In this document: in pieces, positions 51,440-60,582 of the stretch
Numbering within the stretch: position 1 is the first letter of the stretch
Layout of the letters: every line of letters starts with the position of its first letter
Source of the DNA: an uncultured Prevotellaceae bacterium
Lineage (GTDB): Bacteria; Bacteroidota; Bacteroidia; Bacteroidales; Muribaculaceae
Assembly: GCA_900318065.1 (NCBI GenBank)
Contig: ONIY01000009.1
Span: forward strand, 41,260-105,259
Direction of reading: 5' to 3'
Length of the DNA: 64,000 nucleotides
Notes under the pieces: generated by a model
Told to the model about the DNA's origin: nothing
What the model saw: only the letters and a program-made list of their open reading frames with translations
The model's database searches: none
Made by a program: the position numbers and the translations under genes

Positions 51440-52492
51440 ATGAAAAAGTTTTTCTTTTTAGTGGCTTGCGCATCACTCATGGTGATGGGTGCCAAAGCAC
51501 AAACCGCCGAGGAACTCTTCAAGGCTGGTAAGGCCCAGTTTGACCGATATGACAAACTCATTGGAGAGTATTTCATCGCTCAGCAACAGAACCCCGATGC
51601 TGCCGACCCAACAGCAGCCGAGAGGGCTACCTTGCTCATTGGTGGATATGAGCAGTTGCAGAAGGCTCTTGCGCTCGACACAGTATTTGAGGTCAACAAG
51701 GACGGAACTCCAAAGATTGACAAGAAAACTGGTGCGCAAAAGTTCAAAACTAAATTCTCGAAGGATATCGTGCCCATGTTGACTGGTCATGTCAACGATA
51801 TTATCAACGTGGGTAACACCTATATCCAGGCCAACGATTATGCTGCTGCATTGAAGGCTTTCCGCTTCTATAACACTGTTATGAATTCGCCCATTGGCGC
51901 AAAGGTGCAGGCTAAGCCCGAGACACTGAGCGAGGTGGCTTTCTTTGAGGGTTATTCGGCCTATCAAGTTAAGGACTACATTGGTGCCTTCACTGCATTT
52001 GCCAACGCTATGAAGCTTGGTTATACCGACAATCAGGTTGCCGACTTCCGCAACTCGAGCCTTGCCAATGTGATCCAAGAGTTCTGCGACGCCAAGAAGT
52101 TTGATGAGGCTACCGCTTGCATCGACAATGTGCTGGCAGCCTATCCCAACGTGGGCCTCTTCCACGACATGAAGGGTTACATCGTTGAGCAAAAGGATGG
52201 CATCCTGGCTGCCGAGTCGTTCTACAAGGCTGCTACTCAGGTTGACCCAACTTTTGGCAATGGTTTCTTCGACCTGGGCCGTGTAATCTATGAGAAGGCC
52301 GAGAAAGTGATCGAGGCTAACCCCACTGCTACCAATGCCGACCTCAAGCCCAAGTTGGTTCCCCTCTACAACGAGGCTTTGCCTTTGTTCAAGAAGGCTC
52401 AAGAACTTGACACTCAAAATTCTAACACTCAAATCAAGCGCTTCATCGACGACATTGAGTACAAGCTTGAGTTGTTGGGTGCTAGTAAATAA
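51440..52492 (+). CDS. Secreted TPR-repeat protein, paralogue 1
   Basis: 350 residues with a signal peptide (MKKFFFLVACASLMVMGAKA). The body is mostly TPR helices. The last units fit the TPR consensus (LFHDMKGYIVEQKDGILAAESFYKAATQVDP, given here as two blocks). A non-TPR hairpin near residues 95-115 (KDGTPKIDKKTG..KFKTKFSKDI) is shared with the next protein. Export and TPR fold suggest a periplasmic or outer-membrane scaffold. No enzyme motif. It sits 57 bases after gyrA, an arrangement I believe is common in Bacteroidales, but the functions are probably unrelated. Confidence 0.82.
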   Translation: MKKFFFLVACASLMVMGAKAQTAEELFKAGKAQFDRYDKLIGEYFIAQQQNPDAADPTAAERATLLIGGYEQLQKALALDTVFEVNKDGTPKIDKKTGAQKFKTKFSKDIVPMLTGHVNDIINVGNTYIQANDYAAALKAFRFYNTVMNSPIGAKVQAKPETLSEVAFFEGYSAYQVKDYIGAFTAFANAMKLGYTDNQVADFRNSSLANVIQEFCDAKKFDEATACIDNVLAAYPNVGLFHDMKGYIVEQKDGILAAESFYKAATQVDPTFGNGFFDLGRVIYEKAEKVIEANPTATNADLKPKLVPLYNEALPLFKKAQELDTQNSNTQIKRFIDDIEYKLELLGASK

Positions 52493-52517
52493 TTAATCAT
52501 TATTTGAAATACTGAAC

Positions 52518-52558
52518 GCTGTGCATGGCATTCTGTGTGATGCCGTGCACAGCATTTT
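52518..52558 (+). terminator. Hairpin between the two TPR genes
   Basis: GCTGTGCATGGCAT (52518-52531) pairs with ATGCCGTGCACAGC (52540-52553), followed by ATTTTAAAATG just before the next ATG. Confidence 0.75.
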
Positions 52559-52566
52559 AAAATGAT

Positions 52567-53778
52567 ATGAGAAAAGCGATTCTGGTGTTAATGCTTGTAC
52601 TGGGTGGTTGTGCTGTGATGACTGCTCAGCAACGGCTTGTCAACGAGGTGAAAAAGGAAATCAGCGCTATGACGCTCACGATTGATAATTACAAGAGCTC
52701 GTTGAAGAAAATCTCAAAGACACTGGAAAACGACGAGACTAAAGACAAGAGCGAGCCCTGGTGGATAGCTGGCAAAATCCAGTATTCGATCTACGACAAG
52801 ATGATGAACAACAAGGCGCTGGGCGAGAAGTTCAACTCTACCGAGGCAGGGCTGGCGCTCATCGATGGCTACGACAAGTTCCAGGTCGCTCTCTCGAAAG
52901 ACACGGTCGTTGTAACCGACAAGAAAGGGAATCCCAAAATCGACAAGAAAACTGGTCGCCCCAGAGTAAAGACGAAGTTCTCGCAAGACATTGCCACCAG
53001 GATAGTGGAGCGCCTGGTCGACTACAGCGCTGTCGCTGGCGACTTTTACCTGGCTGGAGATTGGGCGAGTGCCTACAGGGCTTGGGACATATATTGCGAC
53101 ATTGCCAAGAGTGACTGGGCAAAGAAACGCAACAAGGAGGAACCCGACTCAATAGTGGGTTACAACCGCTTCTTCCAGGGACTGGCTGCCTATCAGGACA
53201 AGCGCTATGACGACGCCGTTGAGCAGCTTGCCAAGGCACGAAACCTGGGATACCAGAAGAAAGCGCTCTACGATGCCTGGATCGACGCACTGATAAAGCA
53301 GCGCGACACCATCTACCTGGTGAGTGTGGCACATGAGGCACACGACCGCCTGGGTGCCAAGGATCCACGATATGTGAGAATATTGATAAACCATTACCTC
53401 AAGACCAAGAACTATCAGGAGGCCAACGACCTGCTCGATGAGGTGATTAAGAGCGACTCCACCGTTGCCGAGTATTACGACCTGAAAGGTCGCCTCTTCG
53501 ACACGCAGCAGGGACTTGACGCCGCTATTCCTTTCTATCGCAAGGCAGTGCAGCTGAACCCCGACTATGCCATGGCGCTATTTGACCTGGGGAATGCCCT
53601 CTACAGCAAGGCGATAAAAGACAACGACCACAGGTCGCCACAGGCGCGCACGCTATATGACGAGGCGTTGCCTTATCTCGAGAAAGCCTATAAATTGATG
53701 CCGCGGCACGAAGACCTGAAGAAAATCCTGAGCCGCATCTACTACGTCACCGGCAGCAACAAGCTCGACCAGCTATGA
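52567..53778 (+). CDS. Secreted TPR-repeat protein, paralogue 2
   Basis: 403 residues with a signal peptide (MRKAILVLMLVLGGCAVMTA; a cysteine near 15 is in a lipobox-like place but not well fitting). TPR units occupy ~190-400, including YYDLKGRLFDTQQGLDAAIPF and NPDYAMALFDLGNALYSKA. It has the same hairpin as paralogue 1 (KKGNPKIDKKTGRPRVKTKF near 118-137), so the two arose by tandem duplication and have diverged widely elsewhere. A role in the envelope is likely; a partner cannot be named. A terminator follows. Confidence 0.82.
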   Translation: MRKAILVLMLVLGGCAVMTAQQRLVNEVKKEISAMTLTIDNYKSSLKKISKTLENDETKDKSEPWWIAGKIQYSIYDKMMNNKALGEKFNSTEAGLALIDGYDKFQVALSKDTVVVTDKKGNPKIDKKTGRPRVKTKFSQDIATRIVERLVDYSAVAGDFYLAGDWASAYRAWDIYCDIAKSDWAKKRNKEEPDSIVGYNRFFQGLAAYQDKRYDDAVEQLAKARNLGYQKKALYDAWIDALIKQRDTIYLVSVAHEAHDRLGAKDPRYVRILINHYLKTKNYQEANDLLDEVIKSDSTVAEYYDLKGRLFDTQQGLDAAIPFYRKAVQLNPDYAMALFDLGNALYSKAIKDNDHRSPQARTLYDEALPYLEKAYKLMPRHEDLKKILSRIYYVTGSNKLDQL

Positions 53779-53818
53779 GAAACAACAGTTATGAGAAACA
53801 AATATTATAATAAACAAC

Positions 53819-53851
53819 AAGGAGTAAAAGCCCAGCCTTTACTCCTTAATT
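53819..53851 (+). terminator. Terminator of the TPR gene cluster
   Basis: AAGGAGTAAA / TTTACTCCTT with a 9-base loop, then AATTATT. Confidence 0.75.
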
Positions 53852-53895
53852 ATTATAGACCTTTGGTCCCCTGTGGTTAGACTTTGTCTAGCCTT

Positions 53896-53936
53896 CTCGT
53901 CCTTCGTCCTTTGTCCTTCGTCCTTCGTCCTTAAAT
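53896..53936 (+). repeat. Heptamer array (TCGTCCT units) beside lpxA
   Basis: About five tandem units of TCGTCCT/TTGTCCT end a few bases before the lpxA stop. Similar sequence on the opposite strand (AGGACGAAGTAC) occurs at 63434-63475. Confidence 0.75.
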
Positions 53937-54719
53937 CCCCATCCTCACGATGCCGCGTTTTGAGGCTTTCACGAAGTTGACAATCTCGTCGCGCTCGGGC
54001 GATTGAGGAATCTCGGCTATGACCTTGGCAAGCGCCTCGGTGTTGTTAAGACGAGAGAGGTAAAGCACGCGGTACACCTTCTGAATCTTGGTGATCTGCT
54101 CCTCGGTGAAACCACGGCGATGAAGACCCACCGAGTTAACACCCTCATAAGAGATAGGGTAGCGGCCTGCCATGATGTAGGGGGGAAGGTCCTTGTTGAC
54201 AAGTGAACCACCTTGCAGCATCACGTGCTTGCCTATGTGGGTGAACTGGTGAACCAGTGCGCCACCGCCCAGCACAGCATAATCACCAACAACCACCTCG
54301 CCAGCCAGCTGCACCTGGTTAGACATGATCACATTGTTGCCCAGCTCGCAGTCGTGAGCCACATGGCAATAGGCCATAATCAGGCAGTTGTCGCCAATTA
54401 CTGTCTTTCCCTTTGAGGCAGTACCTCGGTGAATGGTCACAAACTCACGGATGCTGGTGTTGTCGCCAATGATAGCGACGCTGTCTTCGCCCTTGAACTT
54501 GAGGTCTTGGGGAATGTCGCTCACTACTGCTCCCGAGTGGATGTGGCAGTTGTTGCCTATTCTTGCTCCAGAGTGGATCACGGCATTACTGTCGATAATT
54601 GTGCCGTCGCCTATCACTACATTCTCGTCGATGGTGACAAAGGGACCTATCTTCACGTCCTTGCCTATCAATGCGTTCTCGCTCACGCATGCGAGTGGGG
54701 AAATATTCATCGTGTTCAA
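53931..54719 (-). CDS. lpxA: UDP-N-acetylglucosamine acyltransferase LpxA
   Basis: 262 residues. It transfers a 3-hydroxyacyl chain from ACP to UDP-GlcNAc, the first step of lipid A synthesis. A left-handed beta helix of hexapeptide repeats fills residues 1-~185 (IGKDVKIGPFVTIDENVVIG). The catalytic histidine lies in the LIMAYCHVAHDCELG segment (H~120), and a helical C-terminal domain follows. It is the last gene of the lpxD - lpxC/fabZ - lpxA group and starts five bases after the lpxC-fabZ stop. Confidence 0.95.
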   Translation of the reverse strand: MNTMNISPLACVSENALIGKDVKIGPFVTIDENVVIGDGTIIDSNAVIHSGARIGNNCHIHSGAVVSDIPQDLKFKGEDSVAIIGDNTSIREFVTIHRGTASKGKTVIGDNCLIMAYCHVAHDCELGNNVIMSNQVQLAGEVVVGDYAVLGGGALVHQFTHIGKHVMLQGGSLVNKDLPPYIMAGRYPISYEGVNSVGLHRRGFTEEQITKIQKVYRVLYLSRLNNTEALAKVIAEIPQSPERDEIVNFVKASKRGIVRMGI

Positions 54720-54724
54720 TTGTT

Positions 54725-56116
54725 TTACTTGTTCTTAATGATTTGCGCCATAAACTCTACCTCGCTCACAATCTTCTCGCCCACAAAGGCATAACCCTTC
54801 ATCACGGCGCAACCACGGCGCATCGGGGTCATGAACGAGACATGGAAGAGCAGGGTGTCGCCAGGAACAACCTTCTGGCGGAACTTCACGTTGTCGATCT
54901 TCAGGAAATAGGTGGAGTAACGCTCGGGCTCGTCTACACCGCTGAGCACCAGCAGGCCGCCCACCTGTGCCATGGCTTCAATCTGAAGCACGCCAGGCAT
55001 CACGGGCTCCTGGGGGAAGTGGCCCTGGAAGAATGGCTCGTTGCTGGTAACGTTCTTCACGCCCACGATGTAGTTGTCGCCTGTCTCTATCACCTTGTCA
55101 ACGAGCTGCATGGGATAGCGATGGGGCAGCAGCTCCCTGATGCGGTTGATGTCCATAATGGGTGGAACGTTGGGGTCATACATGGGAGCCTGAACGTTCT
55201 GATATCTCAACTCCTTGCGAATTTGGTTAGAGAGCCGGGTGTTGATGGTGTGGCCGGGACGGGTGGCTATAATCCTGCCCTTCAATGGCCTGCCAATGAG
55301 CGCCAAGTCGCCCAGCACATCAAGCAGCTTGTGGCGGGCGGGCTCGTTGGGATGGGTGAGGGGTTTGTGGTTGATATAGCCCAGCTTGCTGGCATTGGTG
55401 TGCTGAACACCCACCACGTCGGCAATCTTGTCGAGCTCTTCCTGGGGCATCTCCTGGTCGTAGATGACGATGGCATTGTCCAGGTCACCACCCTTGATGA
55501 GGTTGTTCTGCACGAGGGGCAGAATCTCTCTAACGAAGACAAAAGTGCGGCTGCCAGCTATCTCGTCTTTAAAGTTGCTCAGTGATGTCAGGGAGGCGAA
55601 CTGGTTGTTAAGCACATTGGAGTCATATTCTACCATTGTGTCGATAGAGAAGTCATCGTCGGGAAGAACGATGAGCGACGACCCGGTGGCCTCGTCAACA
55701 ACCTTGATGCGTTGTTTCACAACATAGAACTCTTTGTCGGCGTTTTGCTTAGCAAGCCCCACCTCTTCAATCTTGGTGCTGTATTCAATGGCGCTGCCGT
55801 CAAGGATGGGAAGCTCGGCGCCATCCACCTCGATGATGCAATTGTCGATGCCTGCCGCATAGAGAGCTGCCATGGCATGCTCGATAGTGCCTATTTTTAC
55901 GTCTTTATGTGTTTTGCAGCCAAGCACGGTACCGCGGTTGGTGGCTACTACATTCTCGGCAAGTGCCTCAATAGTGGGGCAGCCTTCTAAGTCAATTCTT
56001 TTGAAAATGAAGCCTGTGTTCTCGGGGGCAGGTTTGAAGGTGGCGTTTACTTGCACACCGCTGTGAAGTCCTTTCCCATGAACCGAGAATTCACCTTTTA
56101 GAGTTAGTTGTTTCAT
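54725..56116 (-). CDS. lpxC: Bifunctional UDP-3-O-acyl-GlcNAc deacetylase LpxC / 3-hydroxyacyl-ACP dehydratase FabZ
   Basis: 463 residues. LpxC (1-~300) removes the acetate in the committed lipid A step. Its zinc site includes GTIEHAMAALYAAGID (H~78) and the HDLLDVLGDL-like RHKLLDVLGDLALIG region (~233-247). FabZ (~310-463) dehydrates 3-hydroxyacyl-ACP, with LLPHRYPMQLVDKVIE and the active-site block FFQGHFPQEPVMPGVLQIEAMAQ (in two parts here). The fusion is a known Bacteroidota feature. It sits between lpxD and lpxA, placing fatty-acid and lipid A flux under one transcript. Confidence 0.96.
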   Translation of the reverse strand: MKQLTLKGEFSVHGKGLHSGVQVNATFKPAPENTGFIFKRIDLEGCPTIEALAENVVATNRGTVLGCKTHKDVKIGTIEHAMAALYAAGIDNCIIEVDGAELPILDGSAIEYSTKIEEVGLAKQNADKEFYVVKQRIKVVDEATGSSLIVLPDDDFSIDTMVEYDSNVLNNQFASLTSLSNFKDEIAGSRTFVFVREILPLVQNNLIKGGDLDNAIVIYDQEMPQEELDKIADVVGVQHTNASKLGYINHKPLTHPNEPARHKLLDVLGDLALIGRPLKGRIIATRPGHTINTRLSNQIRKELRYQNVQAPMYDPNVPPIMDINRIRELLPHRYPMQLVDKVIETGDNYIVGVKNVTSNEPFFQGHFPQEPVMPGVLQIEAMAQVGGLLVLSGVDEPERYSTYFLKIDNVKFRQKVVPGDTLLFHVSFMTPMRRGCAVMKGYAFVGEKIVSEVEFMAQIIKNK

Positions 56117-56132
56117 TATTTATAAGTGTGTA

Positions 56133-57170
56133 TTATTGTTTTTCGTTCTTTATCTCGTCAACTATTTTCTTTAGTTGCTTGATGTCTTGTGCCAGCTGTG
56201 GGACGCGTTTCAAGTACACTTGGTTTCTTGCAAAGTCAAGGGCGTTGATAGCAGGAGAACCTATCACGCGCTGGTTGCTGCCCACACTGTTGGGCACGCC
56301 CGACTGGGCACCAAAGCCGTTGTTGTCGCCCACGGTGATGTGGCCGGCAAAGCCCACCTGGCCTCCCACCATGTTGTGCTTGCCTATCTTGGTGGAACCG
56401 GCAATTCCCACCTGAGCTGCCATCACTGTCGACTCGCCTATCTCCACATTGTGGGCAACCTGGATGAGGTTGTCGAGCTTTACGCCTTTCTTCACAACGG
56501 TAGCGCCCATGGTGGCACGGTCGATGGTGGTGTTGGCACCTATCTCAACATCGTCTTCAAGTATCACGATGCCTATCTGCGATATCTTCTCGTAGGTGCC
56601 ATCGGGTTTAGGAGCAAAGCCAAAGCCGTCGGCGCCAATCACTGCGCCTGCCTGAACAATGCAGCGGTTTCCTATCTTGCAGCCGTGATAAACCTTCACG
56701 CCGGGATACAGTATCACGTCGTCGCCCAGTGTCACGTTGTCGCCCACGTAGACCTGGGGATAGATCTTCACGTTCTTGCCCAGTGTCACGTTCTCGCCCA
56801 CGTAGGCAAATGCTCCCACATAGATGTCGTTGGGAACTTCACTGCCCAGATGGCAGGGCTGCTCAATGCCTTGCTTGGCAGGTATCATCATCTGGCTCAC
56901 ATGGTTGAGCAGTTGGGCAAGGGTCTCGTAGGGGTCGTCAACTCTTATCAGTGTGGCTTGTATTTCATGCTCTGGCACGAAGTCGCGACGCACTAGAACT
57001 GCTGTGGCATGAGTTGTATAGATGTAATGTGTGTATTTGGGATTTGCAAGAAAAGTGAGGCAACCCTCGGTTGCTTCTTCTATCTTGGAATAATTATTGA
57101 TATAAGCATTGCTGTCGCCCTCAACGGTTCCGTTAACGAGTTTCGCCAGTTGCTCTATTGTTATTCTCAT
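56133..57170 (-). CDS. lpxD: UDP-3-O-acylglucosamine N-acyltransferase LpxD
   Basis: 345 residues. It adds the second 3-hydroxyacyl chain, to the 2-amino group, after LpxC acts. An N-terminal uridine-binding domain (1-~100) precedes a hexapeptide beta helix (~105-315). The catalytic histidine lies in [16 protein letters not shown] (~H240), and a C-terminal helix follows. It is the first gene of the lpx transcript; lpxC-fabZ starts 16 bases after its stop. Upstream (57171-57420) the nearest -7-like box is CAATTTTG, one base off TAnnTTTG. Confidence 0.95.
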   Translation of the reverse strand: MRITIEQLAKLVNGTVEGDSNAYINNYSKIEEATEGCLTFLANPKYTHYIYTTHATAVLVRRDFVPEHEIQATLIRVDDPYETLAQLLNHVSQMMIPAKQGIEQPCHLGSEVPNDIYVGAFAYVGENVTLGKNVKIYPQVYVGDNVTLGDDVILYPGVKVYHGCKIGNRCIVQAGAVIGADGFGFAPKPDGTYEKISQIGIVILEDDVEIGANTTIDRATMGATVVKKGVKLDNLIQVAHNVEIGESTVMAAQVGIAGSTKIGKHNMVGGQVGFAGHITVGDNNGFGAQSGVPNSVGSNQRVIGSPAINALDFARNQVYLKRVPQLAQDIKQLKKIVDEIKNEKQ

Positions 57171-57420
57171 GTCTAATTATTTTCGTTATTTCAAAACAAT
57201 TTGCAAAATTGCAAAAAATCAGCGATATGGCAAAGTTTAATGGGTGAAATTTCTTTAAAATCGGCTCTTAACGGCTCTTTATTCCCAAAACGGCAATAAA
57301 TTTGTTGAAAATGAACATCTTTGTGGCGTTTTTAGGGTGGTGGTTGAAAAAATAGTGATAAGGATTTTTTTTAATGACTATTTATTCGTAATTTTACACC
57401 CATATTTTACTTTACGGCTC

Positions 57421-57846
57421 ATGAATACTCTCGATAAATACCTGAAGGACGATAGCGTTAGGGGAGTGGTGCACACCGCTGCGGGCGAGGTGATTGAATT
57501 TCGCAATCCAGGGGTGAAGGACCTTTACTGCCTTGTGGCTGCCAGGCCCCATGCGCTCGAGGGGGCCTTTGTGTGCGACCGTGTGATAGGCCGTGGAGCG
57601 GCTTTGCTGATGGTCTTGGGCAAGGTGAAACGGGTCTATGCGGGAATCATCAGCACTCCTGCCGTTGATGTGCTTCACAAGGCGGGTGTCGAGGTCGACT
57701 GTGGCAAGCAGGTGCCCAATATCATCAATCGTGACGGCACCGGCACATGCCCTGTCGAGAACCTGACTATCGATGTCGACGACCCGGCAGTGGCGTTTGA
57801 GAGAATAAAAGAATTTTTAATCAGTAAAAATATTATTACATCATGA
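57421..57846 (+). CDS. DUF1893-family protein (deaminase-like fold)
   Basis: 141 residues from the ATG at 57421; a longer frame extends into the untranslated region. It shows DUF1893 signatures: GVVHTAAGEVIEFRNPGVKDL near the start, DRVIGRGAALLMVLGKVKRVYAG and VPNIINRDGTGTCPVENL. The family resembles cytidine deaminases in fold but lacks a full zinc site, and no reaction is known. It overlaps the next gene, an ECF S component, by four bases (ATGA), so the pair is probably functionally linked, perhaps by handling the ligand the S component imports. That link is inference. Confidence 0.85.
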   Translation: MNTLDKYLKDDSVRGVVHTAAGEVIEFRNPGVKDLYCLVAARPHALEGAFVCDRVIGRGAALLMVLGKVKRVYAGIISTPAVDVLHKAGVEVDCGKQVPNIINRDGTGTCPVENLTIDVDDPAVAFERIKEFLISKNIITS

Positions 57847-58361
57847 AATCTTCAGCACAAAATGTTGCGCTGTACCAGCTCAGTTACAGCCAGTTAAAAA
57901 CCTATCTCATTGCTGCCGCATTTATTGTGGGCAATATTGCTCTGCCGCAGTTGTGCCATTTAATGCCACAGGGTGGGCTCATCTTCCTGCCCATCTATTT
58001 TTTCACCCTTGTGGCTGCCTATAAATATGGCTTTACCGTGGGGTTGACCACTGCTGTGCTCTCGCCGCTGGTCAATAGTGCCTTGTTTGGCATGCCTCCT
58101 GCTGCCGCATTGCCCATCATCCTCATCAAGAGTGTGACTCTGGCTGTTGCTGCTGCCTGGATTGCCCGCAAAACCAGCAAGGTGACTCTTCTCACTGTGG
58201 CACTGGCGGTTATCGCTTATCAACTGATTGGCTCGCTCGCCGAGTGGGCTATGACTGGCTCTATCGAGAAGGCTTCGCAAGACATCGTTCTTGGCTGGCC
58301 TGGTTGCTTGATCCAGATTGTGGGTGGATATCTTGTGTTGCGCTATCTGTTGAGGAAATGA
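57843..58361 (+). CDS. ECF transporter S component-like membrane protein
   Basis: 172 residues with about five to six hydrophobic segments and no soluble domain. The pattern (AAAFIVGNIALPQLCHLM, then PIYFFTLVAAYKYGFTVGL) is that of vitamin or metal-binding S components of energy-coupling-factor importers. The energising EcfA/EcfT proteins are not encoded nearby. It could borrow a shared module or work alone, as BioY does. The substrate cannot be read from sequence. Stop and start codons overlap those of both neighbours (ATGA). Confidence 0.75.
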   Translation: MKSSAQNVALYQLSYSQLKTYLIAAAFIVGNIALPQLCHLMPQGGLIFLPIYFFTLVAAYKYGFTVGLTTAVLSPLVNSALFGMPPAAALPIILIKSVTLAVAAAWIARKTSKVTLLTVALAVIAYQLIGSLAEWAMTGSIEKASQDIVLGWPGCLIQIVGGYLVLRYLLRK

Positions 58362-59461
58362 AATACAAGCAGTTTCAAGACATCAGCCTCTCGAGGCTGG
58401 GATTTGGCAACATGCGGTTGCCCGAGAAAAACGGGCGCATCAACCGCGAGAAGGCGAGTGCGATGATCGACAGGGCGATGCGTGGCGGAGTGAACTACTA
58501 CGACACGGCATGGATGTATCATGGCGAGGACAGCGAGACGTTTCTGGGCGAGGTGCTGCCGCAGTACCCGCGCGACAGCTTCTATCTTGCCACGAAGTTC
58601 AACATTGGGTTTAACCCCGATTACCGCCATGTGTTTGAAACTCAGCTCAAGAAACTGAAAACCAGTTATATCGACTTCTACCTGATTCACAGCATCACCG
58701 ACTCGACTATTCACCCCTATGTCGACGACGGCAGTGTGGCCTATTTTATTGAGCAAAAGCGCCAGGGACGCATCAAGCACCTGGGATTCTCATGCCACTC
58801 GAGCGTGGAGGCGCTCAAGTGGTTTGTGGAGCAATATGACTGGGAGTTTGCACAACTTCAGCTCAACTGCTTCGACTGGCTCTATTCTCACACGCGCCAG
58901 GAGTATGAGGTGCTTGAGCAGCACAACATCCCCATCATGGTGATGGAACCCGTGCGCGGTGGCAGGCTCGCCAGGCTCACGCCCGAGGCCGAGGCGCTCT
59001 TGCGCGGGGCTCACCCCGACTGGTCGATGGCTTCATGGATGTTCAGGTTTGTGCAATCGCTGCCGCAGGTGCAGACGATTCTCAGCGGCATGAGCACTAT
59101 GGAGCAGGTGGAGGACAATCTGCGCACCTTCGACGACGACCAGGACTTCACCAGTGCCGACCGCGACCTGCTCTTCCAGGCAATGGACATGTTCAAGGAC
59201 CAGATGCAGGTGCCATGCACCGCGTGCCGCTATTGCTGCGACGACTGTCCCATGGGCATCAACATTCCTGAGTATCTGAGGCTTTACAATAAATATAAGG
59301 TCGACGGCGACTGGGGATTGAAGCCACAGCTGGATGCAGTGGAGTCGACAAGTCCACCATCGGAGTGTCTCTCGTGTGGCTCTTGCACGGGGCACTGTCC
59401 GCAGTCAATCGACATCCCCACTATCATGACCGAAATGGGCGAGAAGTTCTTCGCTCAATAG
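58358..59461 (+). CDS. Aldo/keto reductase with C-terminal 2[4Fe-4S] ferredoxin domain
   Basis: 367 residues from the ATG at 58358, overlapping the previous stop (ATGA). The aldo/keto reductase barrel has catalytic Asp and Tyr in YYDTAWMYHGE, Lys in YLATKFNIG and His in FYLIHSI. The C-terminal ~80 residues have two CxxCxxCxxxCP clusters (CTACRYCCDDCP and CLSCGSCTGHCP) for two 4Fe-4S centres. Such enzymes are typical of anaerobes and may pass electrons between ferredoxin-like donors and NAD(P)H. The substrate is unknown. A small thioredoxin-like gene follows nine bases later. Confidence 0.92.
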   Translation: MKYKQFQDISLSRLGFGNMRLPEKNGRINREKASAMIDRAMRGGVNYYDTAWMYHGEDSETFLGEVLPQYPRDSFYLATKFNIGFNPDYRHVFETQLKKLKTSYIDFYLIHSITDSTIHPYVDDGSVAYFIEQKRQGRIKHLGFSCHSSVEALKWFVEQYDWEFAQLQLNCFDWLYSHTRQEYEVLEQHNIPIMVMEPVRGGRLARLTPEAEALLRGAHPDWSMASWMFRFVQSLPQVQTILSGMSTMEQVEDNLRTFDDDQDFTSADRDLLFQAMDMFKDQMQVPCTACRYCCDDCPMGINIPEYLRLYNKYKVDGDWGLKPQLDAVESTSPPSECLSCGSCTGHCPQSIDIPTIMTEMGEKFFAQ

Positions 59462-59470
59462 CTTGGCGCA

Positions 59471-59794
59471 ATGAATCTTGTAAACGATATAGAGCAGTTG
59501 AAGCAACTGGCTGAAAACCAGCAGCTTTGTCTGCTCTACATTCAAGCGCCCGATTGTGGGCTGTGCTCGGTGATGCTCGGCAAGGTGGAGCAGGCTACGC
59601 AGCGTTTTAGCGAGTTGTGCGCGGCACGGGTCGAACTTCATGTGGTGCCGCAGGTCACGGGGGAGTTCCTGGTGGCAACAGCGCCCACGGTGCTGCTCTT
59701 TGTCAACGGCAAGGAGGTGTATCGCGCCGGCACGTTCATCAATGTGCGTGAGCTGGAGTGTGAGATTGAGAAATGGAATAAGGTTATTAATTGA
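59471..59794 (+). CDS. Small thioredoxin-family protein (CGLC motif)
   Basis: 107 residues, cytoplasmic (no signal peptide). The thioredoxin fold has the redox pair CGLC in APDCGLCSVML near residues 25-34 and a cis-proline in APTVLLFVNG. The atypical CxxC spacer suggests a specialised oxidoreductase. It may keep the neighbouring Fe-S reductase's thiols in order, which is only a guess from position. The next ATG follows six bases after its stop codon. Confidence 0.85.
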   Translation: MNLVNDIEQLKQLAENQQLCLLYIQAPDCGLCSVMLGKVEQATQRFSELCAARVELHVVPQVTGEFLVATAPTVLLFVNGKEVYRAGTFINVRELECEIEKWNKVIN

Positions 59795-59799
59795 GTTTT

Positions 59800-60582
59800 A
59801 TGGCTGAGAAAAAATACAACATTGGCCTTGCCCTCAGTGGAGGGGGAGTGCGTGGTTTTGCCCACATTGGAGCCTTGCGTGCTCTCGAGGATGTGGGCAT
59901 CAAGCCCGACATTATTGCTGGAGTGAGTGCGGGAAGCATTGTCACAAGCTTCTATGCCGCAGGCCTGTCGCCCGATGAGATTTTTGAACTCTTCAGTCAG
60001 GTCGACATGAATTCGTTCCTGCAGGTTGATATCTCTAAGAGTGGTTTCTTGAAACTCGACAAGTTCCGCAGGTTCTTGGCTAAGAATCTTCCTGTCGAGA
60101 ACATTGAGCAACTCGCGATACCCACGATTATCGCTGCTACCGACATTGAGCAGCAGCATGAGATGCCGTTCACCACAGGCAACATTGCCGAGCGTGTAGC
60201 GGCATCTTGCAGCATTCCGCTGGTGTTCAAGCCAGTGAAGATTGATGGCACCTATTATGTCGATGGGGGAGTGCTGCACAACCTGCCTTCCTACTACCTG
60301 AGACCGCTGTGCAACAAGGTGATAGGCATCAACGTGAGTCCCTCGCGCCTGGGCCCCATCAAGATGAATGTGCGCTCGCTTGCCTATCGCACCTATAAGA
60401 TTATGACAATGAAGAATGTGAATGCCGACAAGCAGCTGTGCGACTTGCTGGTCGACATTCTGTCGATACAAAATTACAGCACCTTCGACACTAAGGCTGC
60501 CACTAAGATTGCTCAAAAGGGCTATTTCGAGACTATGAAAATTCTTAAGAACTCCCACTTGGTAAAGGTTTTGACCCAATGA
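59800..60582 (+). CDS. Patatin-like phospholipase (RssA/NTE type)
   Basis: 260 residues from the ATG at 59800. Oxyanion motif GGGVRGFAHIGAL (~12-24), nucleophile serine in GVSAGS (~44-49), and the aspartate of the Ser-Asp dyad in DGGVLHNLP. Without a signal peptide it is a cytoplasmic lipid acyl hydrolase of the RssA class, which also occurs with regulators. Its stop overlaps the start of the amylase gene (ATGA). Confidence 0.9.
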   Translation: MAEKKYNIGLALSGGGVRGFAHIGALRALEDVGIKPDIIAGVSAGSIVTSFYAAGLSPDEIFELFSQVDMNSFLQVDISKSGFLKLDKFRRFLAKNLPVENIEQLAIPTIIAATDIEQQHEMPFTTGNIAERVAASCSIPLVFKPVKIDGTYYVDGGVLHNLPSYYLRPLCNKVIGINVSPSRLGPIKMNVRSLAYRTYKIMTMKNVNADKQLCDLLVDILSIQNYSTFDTKAATKIAQKGYFETMKILKNSHLVKVLTQ

